From: Candidatus Cryptobacteroides merdipullorum
GTDB lineage: Bacteria; Bacteroidota; Bacteroidia; Bacteroidales; UBA932
NCBI GenBank assembly: GCA_018715685.1
Contig: DVLC01000033.1
Span: forward strand, 1 to 37,768
Length of the DNA: 37,768 nucleotides
Direction: 5' to 3'
The translations under genes and the position numbers were made by a program. Shown here one piece after another: positions 16,101-22,739 of this stretch. The notes under the pieces were generated by a model, which saw nothing but the letters and a program-made list of their open reading frames with translations, made no database searches and was not told where the DNA came from. Within the stretch, counting starts at the first letter, position 1; each line of letters begins with the position of its first letter.

Positions 16101-17151
16101 TCGAGATTTCCTCGGTCCACCAGCAGAGCTGGTTGGTCTTGCCCTGTCCGGCCTCTCCGAGCAGGGGGAAGAGGGTCAGGGGGCTTGCGCTGAATTCGCC
16201 GAGCAGCCGGCTGAGGGCCTTTCTCTCGACGAAGAGTTCGCGGTTGTATTTCTTCTCGCGGTAGACCCGTCCGAGGAAGCGGGCGGATTCGGCGTTCAGC
16301 AGTGCGCGCATCTCGGTCCAGTTCATCTCCTTCGCGATGTCGAACGAACGGCTGCTGCGCTGGAGCAGGCGGTCGAAGGCTGCGTTGCGGCTGTCGTCGA
16401 TCAGGGTCACCGCCTCCTCGTCGGAGGAGATGTAGGAGATATCCTCGTCCTTGAGAGACTGGAACACATAGACATAGCCTTTCTCGTTGCGGAACACGAG
16501 CGGGTACAGGTCGGCTTCCGTCCCGTCGGGCGAGCGGAACAGGCTGCCGCCGCCGTCGGAGAAATTGAAGCTGAACTCCTGCAGGGGCTCCACGGCCTTG
16601 AGCATCGCGAGAATCTGAGGTTCCAGGGTGAACACCACGCCGCGGTAGATTTCGTTGGACAGGGTGGTGCTGTGGCCCTTGTATTCGTTGCGTATCCTGA
16701 CCACGCTGGGTTCGGTCTTCGTGCCGAGAAGCCGGTTTGCGCCCCTTACGAACAGCGCGGCGTTCAGGGAGCGCACGAGAGGGTTGTCGGGAAGTTCCTT
16801 GAGCGCGGCCCTGACCGCAGGGTTGAAGATGTCGTTCACCCAGTCGCCGAAGGAGAGCGCGCGCTTGCTGTCGATCTTGTCGACAATGGCCTTCATCGCC
16901 TTCGCATCCTCGGGAAGCTCCTTCTCGGCGTCCTGCAGCAGCACGAACAGGCAGCAGCTCACGAACTGGACGCTGATTTCGAGGAAGTCGAGGGCGTAGT
17001 TCATGCCGGCGGAGAAATTCCCCTTCTCCACCTCGCGCATCAGCGACGCGACGGGTTTGGAGAGGGTCGGGGGCAGCCGCGAGACGCTCCGCTCCGCGAG
17101 CTCCCGGAATTCCTCCTCCTGTGCAGTGCCGTAGCTTCGTAGGAATGTCAT
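13105..17151 (-). CDS. Large STAND-type NTPase with helical N-terminal domain
   Basis: The 1348-residue protein has a central NTPase. Walker A is LLGEAGQGKTNQL at about 331-343, Walker B is VYIFFDAVNE at about 403-412, and LLFTCRSYSW is a likely sensor strand. This pattern matches STAND/NACHT-like ATPases, which act as ligand-gated switches in signalling and conflict systems. The long C-terminal half is helical and repetitive in feel (for example RLFALMRRMLDE and LLYHLLSNISELV) and is the probable sensor. The N-terminal 190 residues are helical and contain RNEYKGH at 154-160. This fits the R-[N/D]-x4-H style motif of HEPN RNases, but the assignment is tentative. There is no signal peptide. 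The gene starts 6 nt after the kinase-AAA gene and overlaps GDPD by 4 nt. Confidence 0.75.
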   Translation of the reverse strand: MTFLRSYGTAQEEEFRELAERSVSRLPPTLSKPVASLMREVEKGNFSAGMNYALDFLEISVQFVSCCLFVLLQDAEKELPEDAKAMKAIVDKIDSKRALSFGDWVNDIFNPAVRAALKELPDNPLVRSLNAALFVRGANRLLGTKTEPSVVRIRNEYKGHSTTLSNEIYRGVVFTLEPQILAMLKAVEPLQEFSFNFSDGGGSLFRSPDGTEADLYPLVFRNEKGYVYVFQSLKDEDISYISSDEEAVTLIDDSRNAAFDRLLQRSSRSFDIAKEMNWTEMRALLNAESARFLGRVYREKKYNRELFVERKALSRLLGEFSASPLTLFPLLGEAGQGKTNQLCWWTEEISKGDDAVLIFSSSDFAGESLPDALRRIFRSSPRKDAAKIVRELHKRAGEEGRTVYIFFDAVNECLRYKDAPADELNGPAALYEAFRELFIRPEYPRFKLLFTCRSYSWKTLFQLQMKRDATLMFGRDRGQDSEVHGFSDEELRTAWDIYQNLYQMSGGFDELSKVSLVRLKDPLILKIACTNHVGTALPQELQDYSSIALFADMTDRIAHSYAGRQQHEIMLTIAGYILGEYEQGRPSDRIDRAELRRAWDDPSAALHKLSRLIYKQGGLTVAYTELLNKPERPILRYIETPDGRAEIQFIYERYLEYLMAVEFIRRNRRDGSAIPAEAYIRALEEESGSVVYMGALRNALIMDWCDTGDDGTLISLVRDYGDDYEISLLTGEVLNVLIRENYEDRLFALMRRMLDEPLPGRDELTRQFNELTRKIQGNKADEFVIARHKSLKKELGPVLHLGQTVTVSVINGMFLSDWFVGGLYRQDPYELLWKLVGNPLLDIGNDACMYIYYLHNKRHTLEFTPLRENISAAIVRRMFATVQSRGLAATVSDAKLRARAVSFVETGARLAVMLIIDDMLSGRTGASDRAAEMMRDIRGLVSWLTWKFRLVRLVMPFFSMILRRQITFQSSYVNNAVEYQTFWDDSVVPADDGGEGRWCRKYAAELASWFVSGPGDGFSGFSREHPKILKAYMSGDSFSYFILERLLAVAGIAGWENIAPVVRQFFTDGYRGGEWFDYSQMSMLYVLYQVQKKSAAYNPELMEIYSREAADWTRRCKGFFRGRNSHKANTTGLYKRNVMNWYCDVYCTHSGDNVPHDGDTAAAPVFHELIEEAVRTKDKPLLYHLLSNISELVSDNGYVLTALDLLLHVMHLFPDAESVAAFDAMDGGLNENAPQTLVQAVGNVLSTAKNYFPEEVDAFLRRELAGVAFPGVSRYRDEVLNYSPGGETLSDLFTHSFGNFVIWSLVNLDPFKEFAARVVGMSAQASDCFEWYDMVIREGFRTIFGVKI

Positions 17152-17157
17152 CGTGCG

Positions 17158-19173
17158 TCAGTTGAGTATCTTGTCGTTGATGGGCACGGGAATCTCCGCT
17201 GCGACTTCCGACTCCATGCGCCGGCGTATCTCCTCGTGCTTTTCGAGCATGGCCTTGCCCACGGTGGGCTTCCAGTTGTCTATGGCCTGCATGAGCATGG
17301 CCTGCGAGATCTTCGTCCTCGCGTAGGCGGCGTTGATGGCCGCGTCGTTGACTATGCCGCAGATGTCGCTGGTCACATAGCCTTCGGTTCTCGCCGCCAG
17401 CAGCTTGTAGTTGATGTCTCCGCTGTGCGGACGCTTCTCCACGCAGAGGCGGAACACGGCCCTGCGCGCCTGCGAGTCGGGTGCCGGGATGTAGACGCAG
17501 CGGTCGATACGGCCGGAGCGCAGCATCGCGGGGTCTATGATTTCGGGGTTGTTGGTCGTGGCTATCACGAACACCCTGTCCCTGCCGCAGTTGTTGAGCT
17601 GGCTCAGGAATTCGTTGACCTCGCCGGCGAGATTGGCGTTGGTCAGGGTCTCCCTTTTCGGCGCGAAGGCGTCGAACTCGTCGAGACAGATGATGCAGGG
17701 GCTCTTGGCCCTGGCCTCCTTGAAGAGCATTCCTATCTTGCCCTGTCCGCCGTGCACCCAGGTCGAGCCGAGGTCGGAGGCCTTGACGAGCGCGTAGTTG
17801 AATCCGCTCTCCTCGGCCAGTTTCTCGGCGAAGAAGGTCTTGCCGCAGCCGGGAGGGCCGTAGAGCAGCATGCCGTTGGGCAGGTCTATCTTGTACTGGC
17901 TGGCCAGGGCGGGGTTCCTGAGGAAGTAGAGCAGCTTCTTCTGCATCTGCTCCTTGAGTCTTTCCATGCCGGCCACGTCCTTGAAGCCTCCCGCTCCGGG
18001 GACATGCATCCTCACGAGAGGGGTGTAGCCGAGCTCGGCGTTGGTGAACTCAGAGTCGTCGGCGGACGAACTTTCAATCTTCTGCGCCGCCGGGGCTTCC
18101 TCCTCTTCCGTCCTGTCGGGCGTCTCCCCGGCGTTCTGGAGAGAGGCCTCGTCTCCGTAGAGCCCGGCGCGTTCGGGCGAGATTATGTATCCGAGCGTCC
18201 TCGTGTAGGCCGAAACCACGTCTTCGGAGGGCTCTGCGGTCAGAATCGCGGTCTTCGCCGCCATGAGCATCTGCCAGGTCTCGAGCAGCAGAGGGCGGAG
18301 CTCCTCGGTGAATTCCTGCTCGTCATAGTCAAAGGTGGTCATCTTCTCCGCGAGGGCGCTGATCAGCGGCCCCCATCTGTCGTCCTCCTTGTCCTGCTCC
18401 CGGAAGTCGCTGTTCCTGTAGCACATCATCGCCCCCATCCTTCCGGGCAGGTCGAGCTTCGCAATGCGCTTTTCGTCCATCTTCCAGGGGTAGCTGCCGT
18501 AGTAGCACTGGTAGAGGATCACCCCGAGGGAATATACGTCGGAGTTGCGCTTCACGCCCTCCCTGCAGAAGGCTTCGGGGGCAGTGTAGCGCAGGTCGAC
18601 ATCTTCCCACCAGTTCTCCGGGACGCTCTTCCCGTCGAGATGCAGTATGTGGTCATTGTCGATCAGATGGGCGTGAAGGTCGCCGTTCTCGTCGCGCCCG
18701 AACATGATGTTGTCGGGGCAGATGTCGCAGTGCGCGAAGTTGCCGCCTTTGGGCGAGCGCAGGTTCAGCAGTATGCCCGCTATGTCAAGACATACGCCCA
18801 CGGCCTCCAGCGCGCTCATCGGGCCGTCGGTGAGCAGTCTGTCGGAAAGCAGTCCTCGCTCGAAATAGTCGGAGATCACATAGGGGAACAGTTTCCCGTC
18901 ATCCGAGCGGAATTCGCCCCATGAGATTATTGACAGCATGCCGGAGATGCCGGAGGTGTTGAGGTAGGATATCAGCCTCGGCTCCCTGCCGAACTTGAGG
19001 GTGTCGGGCATGCTGTCGGTCAGATAGACCTTCATCAGGAAAGGCCTGCCGTCCTTCCTGCGGGTCAGACGGTAGGTCTCCGAATAGTCCCTCTTCGCGA
19101 TGGGGTTTGCCACCGCGTAGTCTTCGGTGCTGAAGACCTCGAATCCTTTGCTGAACAGGAACTTCTCCGCCAT
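17158..19173 (-). CDS. Protein kinase fused to an AAA ATPase
   Basis: The 671-residue protein joins two enzymes. Residues 1-300 are a Ser/Thr-kinase-like domain with Lys48 (FLMKVYL), the catalytic loop HCDICPDNIMF at 148-158 (HCD in place of HRD; the Asp and Asn are kept), a metal-binding segment LIDNDHI (DND in place of DFG) and YTAPEAF at 197-202. After an acidic linker (about 345-390) comes a complete AAA domain. Its motifs are Walker A YGPPGCGKTFF at about 438-448, Walker B IICLDEFDAF at 494-503, sensor IATTNNP and Arg-finger region LRSGRIDR at 551-558; it is of the FtsH/VPS4-like type. It is cytoplasmic. Phosphorylation could be coupled to substrate remodelling in one chain. It lies 3 nt from the M48 protease gene and 6 nt from the STAND gene. 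Confidence 0.85.
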   Translation of the reverse strand: MAEKFLFSKGFEVFSTEDYAVANPIAKRDYSETYRLTRRKDGRPFLMKVYLTDSMPDTLKFGREPRLISYLNTSGISGMLSIISWGEFRSDDGKLFPYVISDYFERGLLSDRLLTDGPMSALEAVGVCLDIAGILLNLRSPKGGNFAHCDICPDNIMFGRDENGDLHAHLIDNDHILHLDGKSVPENWWEDVDLRYTAPEAFCREGVKRNSDVYSLGVILYQCYYGSYPWKMDEKRIAKLDLPGRMGAMMCYRNSDFREQDKEDDRWGPLISALAEKMTTFDYDEQEFTEELRPLLLETWQMLMAAKTAILTAEPSEDVVSAYTRTLGYIISPERAGLYGDEASLQNAGETPDRTEEEEAPAAQKIESSSADDSEFTNAELGYTPLVRMHVPGAGGFKDVAGMERLKEQMQKKLLYFLRNPALASQYKIDLPNGMLLYGPPGCGKTFFAEKLAEESGFNYALVKASDLGSTWVHGGQGKIGMLFKEARAKSPCIICLDEFDAFAPKRETLTNANLAGEVNEFLSQLNNCGRDRVFVIATTNNPEIIDPAMLRSGRIDRCVYIPAPDSQARRAVFRLCVEKRPHSGDINYKLLAARTEGYVTSDICGIVNDAAINAAYARTKISQAMLMQAIDNWKPTVGKAMLEKHEEIRRRMESEVAAEIPVPINDKILN

Positions 19174-19176
19174 GGG

Positions 19177-20436
19177 CTAGCCGATCGAGAGCAGTGAGGG
19201 GTTGAAGTTGGCCTGGATCGCGGCGGCGAAGTGCTGGGCGATCTCTTGTTCGCTGAAGCCGAGACTCTGCGTGCCGACGCTGAATACGAAGTTCACCTCG
19301 TCCTCGTTGATCTCGTTGTTGGTCATCACGAGACTCACTGCATATTTCAGGAGTTCCACGCGCATCTCCGGGTGGGACTCCAGTATGTTGGACACGCTCT
19401 TCGCGCAGATTTCATAGAGCTGCTCCTGCTTCATCTTGGCGTACTCGGACAGAATGTCCAAAGGGAAGAGATGCACCTTGGAGATGAAGTTGAGTATCAT
19501 GGATACTTCCTTGTCGTCGACCTGACCGTCGATCTGGCCGAGAATCAGGCCCATCGTGGCGGCGTAGTTCGCTATGTCGTATTCGAATTCGTTGTCGCTG
19601 AGCCTGCCGAGCAGGTTCACGAGGGGCAGCATCCTGGAATTCAGCTCGTCGGGGCTCAGGCCTCCGCTCTCGTGGAAGGCCCCGCACTCGGAGAAGGCCT
19701 TGAGGGCCTCTATCCTTATCAGGTTGTTGGGGTGGGTGGCGAGGTTCAGGCCGCCGGACTCGCTGAAGGTCTTGAGCTTGCGTCCGTTGTCCTCGATGAA
19801 GCTCTCGAAGTTGAGCCCCATCTTCTCGAAGTCGAGACCCGAGGACATCTTGAAGAAGGCCGACACGCAGGCCCTGAGGTCACGGCAGGCGATGAAGCCG
19901 CAGCGGTCGGCGGAAATTTCGGCGAGCTGCTGCCATACCCTTATCTTGTTGACCAGGGCCAGCGGCGTCACCGTGCCTTCCGGGTAGATGAAGGAAATCA
20001 GCTCCTTGGTCTTGCGGGAGGAGTCGATCAGGTGGCCGAATTCGTGGCCTATCACGAAGCGGAGCTCGTCGTCGCTCATGATGTTGACGAGGCCGCTGTT
20101 GATGTTGAGTATGTGGCTGCGCCCTTCCTTTTCGGAGGGTATGCAGAACGCGTTGATCGTCGCGTCGCCGGTGATGTAGAAGTCGATGTCCTCGTTGAAG
20201 CCGGTGGTCTGCCTGACTTCCTGGAAGATGTTCCAGTAGTTGGCGAGAGTTTCCGGGCCGACCTTGAAGCTGTGGCCGTCGAGCAGGTTCTTGTAGTAGT
20301 TGCTGTTCTGGATTATGTTGGCTTTCTTGATCAGCGTCTCCACTATCTTGCCCTGCAGGGCGTTGTAGATCTGCTGTCCGAGATCCTGGCCCCAGGGAAG
20401 GGTGATCAGGATTCTTGTCATTTCGAGATTGTCCAT
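19177..20436 (-). CDS. M48-type metalloprotease with C-terminal TerB-like domain
   Basis: The 419-residue protein has the zinc-protease motif HEFGH at 131-135 and the third zinc ligand in AEISADRCG (Glu173, with Asp177), the M48/gluzincin arrangement. FCIPSEK and ILNINSGLV before it match family strands. From about residue 295 the protein becomes a helical domain rich in acidic loops: MGLILGQIDGQVDDKEV, then LVMTNNEINEDEVNFVFSV. This is the metal-binding helical repeat style of TerB/TerB-like domains. There is no signal peptide or membrane segment, unlike HtpX and most M48 enzymes, so it should act in the cytoplasm. It follows the PP2C gene by 27 nt. Confidence 0.85.
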   Translation of the reverse strand: MDNLEMTRILITLPWGQDLGQQIYNALQGKIVETLIKKANIIQNSNYYKNLLDGHSFKVGPETLANYWNIFQEVRQTTGFNEDIDFYITGDATINAFCIPSEKEGRSHILNINSGLVNIMSDDELRFVIGHEFGHLIDSSRKTKELISFIYPEGTVTPLALVNKIRVWQQLAEISADRCGFIACRDLRACVSAFFKMSSGLDFEKMGLNFESFIEDNGRKLKTFSESGGLNLATHPNNLIRIEALKAFSECGAFHESGGLSPDELNSRMLPLVNLLGRLSDNEFEYDIANYAATMGLILGQIDGQVDDKEVSMILNFISKVHLFPLDILSEYAKMKQEQLYEICAKSVSNILESHPEMRVELLKYAVSLVMTNNEINEDEVNFVFSVGTQSLGFSEQEIAQHFAAAIQANFNPSLLSIG

Positions 20437-20463
20437 GGCTGTATTGTCTGGTGTTGTTGATGA

Positions 20464-21429
20464 TTATTGGCAGTTGTCGCAGGATTCGGAGATTTCGGGC
20501 AGTCCGGTGCCGCTCTCGTCAGGGATTTCCTCCATCTTCGAGGAAGGTTCCGTGCGTCCGGCTCCGTCCGGTCCGTCGGGAGAGGGGAGCAGCTCGGGTT
20601 CCGAAGCGACGGCGCAAGCTGGTCCGCCTTCCGCCGGAAGAGCGGCTGCGGCCTGCCTCGTCACGCCGGCTTCAGGCTCGTCTTCAAGTATGTCGGCCAC
20701 TATCACGCTCACGTTGTCCAGTCCTCCCGCCGCTTTCGCGTGTTCGACGAGCAGGCTCCCGGCATGGGAAGGCTGCCCTTCGGCGAGGAATACTTCGATG
20801 TCCTCCTCGCTGACCATGTCGGTGAGTCCGTCGGAACAGATGAGCAGCCTGTCGCCCGGGAGCAGGCGGCTCCCATAGTCCTCGATCACGGTTTCCGGAC
20901 TGATGCCGCCGCCGATGCAGCTGTAGATGGCTTTCCCCTGGGGGAAGGGTACCATGTCCCTTTCGTGTATGGTCTGGTCGACCGTGAGCCTGCGCAGCAT
21001 TCCGCCGCGAAGCCTGTAGCTGCGGCTGTCGCCGACGTTCACGAGCAGAATCTTTCCTCCCGCGAACACGAATCCGGTCAGGGTGCAGCCCATAGGCTTG
21101 TCGAGCTGCATTCCGGCCGACTTGAGATTGAGTTCGGTGCTTATCTTCAGGATTTCCTCGGTGAGAACCTGTTCCGCATTGTTCCAGTTGCGGCTGCCGT
21201 CGAAAATCAGGGCCCGCAGCTCCTCGAGAGTGTAGCTGCTGGCCATTTCGCCGTGCTGGTGGCCGCCCATGCCGTCGGCGATCAGCAGGAAGTAGTTTTT
21301 CCCGTCGCCGAGTCCGTGCATGAAGCTGGTCTGACCGTCGCGTATCAGGTGCAGGCCGGCTCCGGCCATGTCCTGGTTGCCGCTGCGTACGCAACCCTTG
21401 TCGGAGAGGCAGAAGATGTCGAGTCTCAT
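20464..21429 (-). CDS. PP2C-family Ser/Thr protein phosphatase
   Basis: The start is set at the ATG at 21427-21429, two nt after the FHA gene's stop; the upstream extension has no family similarity. The 321-residue protein shows the PP2C metal-binding motifs SGNQD at 16-20, IADGMGGHQHG at about 50-60, VNVGDSRSYRL, ICSDGLTDM and LDNVSVIV. It should remove phosphate from the targets of the two kinases in this operon. After residue 245 is a disordered acidic tail that ends SESCDNCQ, with a CxxC that might form half of a metal site. It sits between the FHA reader and the M48 protease genes. Confidence 0.9.
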   Translation of the reverse strand: MRLDIFCLSDKGCVRSGNQDMAGAGLHLIRDGQTSFMHGLGDGKNYFLLIADGMGGHQHGEMASSYTLEELRALIFDGSRNWNNAEQVLTEEILKISTELNLKSAGMQLDKPMGCTLTGFVFAGGKILLVNVGDSRSYRLRGGMLRRLTVDQTIHERDMVPFPQGKAIYSCIGGGISPETVIEDYGSRLLPGDRLLICSDGLTDMVSEEDIEVFLAEGQPSHAGSLLVEHAKAAGGLDNVSVIVADILEDEPEAGVTRQAAAALPAEGGPACAVASEPELLPSPDGPDGAGRTEPSSKMEEIPDESGTGLPEISESCDNCQ

Positions 21430-21431
21430 GG

Positions 21432-22055
21432 CTATGCTTGTTCTACGGTGAAGTCGAGAGTGGCTATGCGCAGACGGTTTCCGGCCTTGAGGACGTACCA
21501 TTTGTCCCTCTCAAGCCGGGTGCCGCCTATGAAGGTGCCGTTGGTGGAGCCGCAGTCCCTGATTCCCCAGCAGTTTTCGTTGGGGAAGAACTTGAGCTCT
21601 CCGTGGGTTCCGGACACATAGCCGCAGCTTGCGAGTTCCGGGAAGATTCCGCCCTTGCGTCCGAAGACGCCTTCGCGGACAGAGAGGCGCATGCCGCTTC
21701 CTGAAAGCGTGAGTCCGGGCAGTGCGGGGGAGCTTCCTGCGGCTGCCGGTCCCGGTGCTGGCCGGGGTGCAGGGGAAGCTTGCGGGGCCGGTGCGGGTTG
21801 GGGCGCCGTCTGCGGAGCGGGTGCAGGTGCGGCTGCAGGGCTGGCTTGGGCTTGTCCGGCCGGAGCCGCCTGCTGTCCGTCCGGAAGTCCGGCTCCGAAG
21901 AACTGGTCCCCGCTCACGAGCATCTCTCCGCAGGCGGGGCAGGAGTTGCCCTTGCGTGGCGCGCGGCAGGACGGGCAGAACTTCAGCTCCTGTCCGCACT
22001 GGTCGCACCAGCGGCTGTCATCCTCGATTATGCTTTGGCAAAACGGGCATTTCAT
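21432..22055 (-). CDS. Zinc-ribbon / FHA-domain protein
   Basis: The 207-residue protein begins with paired zinc ribbons (CPFC, CDQC, CPSC, CPAC within the first 45 residues). An Ala/Pro-rich flexible linker covers about 58-115. It ends in an FHA domain that binds phosphothreonine. FHA hallmarks are visible: VFGRKGG, the S-x-x-H loop as VSGTHGEL, and DCGSTNGTFIGG. The FHA would read the phosphorylation state set by the kinases and PP2C phosphatase. The zinc ribbons may assemble with the other zinc-ribbon proteins of this operon. It lies 120 nt after the truncated AAA gene, the largest gap in the run, and 2 nt before the PP2C gene. Confidence 0.9.
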   Translation of the reverse strand: MKCPFCQSIIEDDSRWCDQCGQELKFCPSCRAPRKGNSCPACGEMLVSGDQFFGAGLPDGQQAAPAGQAQASPAAAPAPAPQTAPQPAPAPQASPAPRPAPGPAAAGSSPALPGLTLSGSGMRLSVREGVFGRKGGIFPELASCGYVSGTHGELKFFPNENCWGIRDCGSTNGTFIGGTRLERDKWYVLKAGNRLRIATLDFTVEQA

Positions 22056-22136
22056 ATTATGTCTTCTTTTGTTATTTTCAAGCCGGATGGAAATCCGTCC
22101 ATCATGTTCGTGCCGACGGCATTATCGGACGGGGCG

Positions 22137-22178
22137 CCCGACATGCAGCGCGAGTGCATTTCATTTCCTGAAGAGCTA
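22137..22178 (-). pseudogene. Remnant of an AAA lid after in-frame stop codons
   Basis: Reading on past the stop of the short AAA gene in the same frame gives stop-LFRK-stop-NALALH. After the preceding FEDSTPSEPE this aligns without gaps to FEDYNAEQLMDIFRLNC in the last module of the upstream multi-AAA protein. The TAG and TGA fall at positions that are sense codons there. The likeness is short, so this is a suggestion that a longer module decayed here. Confidence 0.4.
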
Positions 22179-22739
22179 CTCCGGTTCGGAAGGCGTGGAG
22201 TCCTCGAACATCAGTATCCTTCCGATACGCGTCTGCAGGCCGGGGAGCGAGTCCAGGAAGCGCTTCATTTCATCGGGATAGCCTGAGAGTATGCAGACGA
22301 ATTCTCCCCTGCGGACCTCCATGAGCATGAGCAGAGTGTCCAGCGCCTCCCGTCCGAACAAGTCGTTGTCGCTCTGCCCGAGCGTGTACGCCTCATCGAT
22401 GAAAAGTATTCCTCCGAGTGCCTTTTCGACGGCCTGGCGGGTCTTCTGCTCCGAAGCTCCTAAATAGCTGCCGACAAGGTCCGCCCGGGTCACGGTCACG
22501 ACCTGCCCTCCTGACAGGACACTGATGTCCTTGAGTATCCTGCCGAAGATTCCGGCCACGGTGCTTTTCCCTGTGCCGGGATTGCCTATGAACGCATAGT
22601 TCCTTGTCGCCGGAGCTGCCGGAATTGTCCCTGCCTGCTTCCGGAGCAGGATTTCTTTTACGTCCGCATGTATTTCATGCTTGACGTTATGGAGCCCTAT
22701 GAGGGAATCCAGCTCCTTGAAAATGTCCTGGTTGTTCAT
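22176..22739 (-). CDS. Short AAA ATPase (CbxX/CfxQ-SpoVK type) lacking its lid
   Basis: The 187-residue protein is one AAA core of the CbbX/SpoVK type. It has DSLIGLHNVKHEI at 11-23, Walker A IGNPGTGKST at 51-60, the pore-loop strand RADLVGSYLG, Walker B ILFIDEAYTL at 111-120 and the sensor/Arg-finger region SLPGLQTRIGRI. It stops right after FEDSTPSEPE, where relatives continue for another 70-80 residues as the helical lid. It starts on the stop codon of the multi-AAA gene (ATGA overlap) and resembles that protein's modules, so a duplication of one module is likely. It may be a regulatory or assembly subunit, or a decaying copy. Confidence 0.8.
   Translation of the reverse strand: MNNQDIFKELDSLIGLHNVKHEIHADVKEILLRKQAGTIPAAPATRNYAFIGNPGTGKSTVAGIFGRILKDISVLSGGQVVTVTRADLVGSYLGASEQKTRQAVEKALGGILFIDEAYTLGQSDNDLFGREALDTLLMLMEVRRGEFVCILSGYPDEMKRFLDSLPGLQTRIGRILMFEDSTPSEPE

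Noticed and set aside
13267-17142. Very long open frame antisense to the STAND NTPase gene
   Set aside because: Its composition (strings of V, A, E, H, Q) is that of a GC-rich antisense shadow, it has no motifs, and the minus-strand gene has clear Walker motifs and operon overlaps.
22056-22136. A further small gene between the short AAA and FHA genes
   Set aside because: Only short frames without motif are present, and the start of the gap is better explained as a decayed AAA lid.
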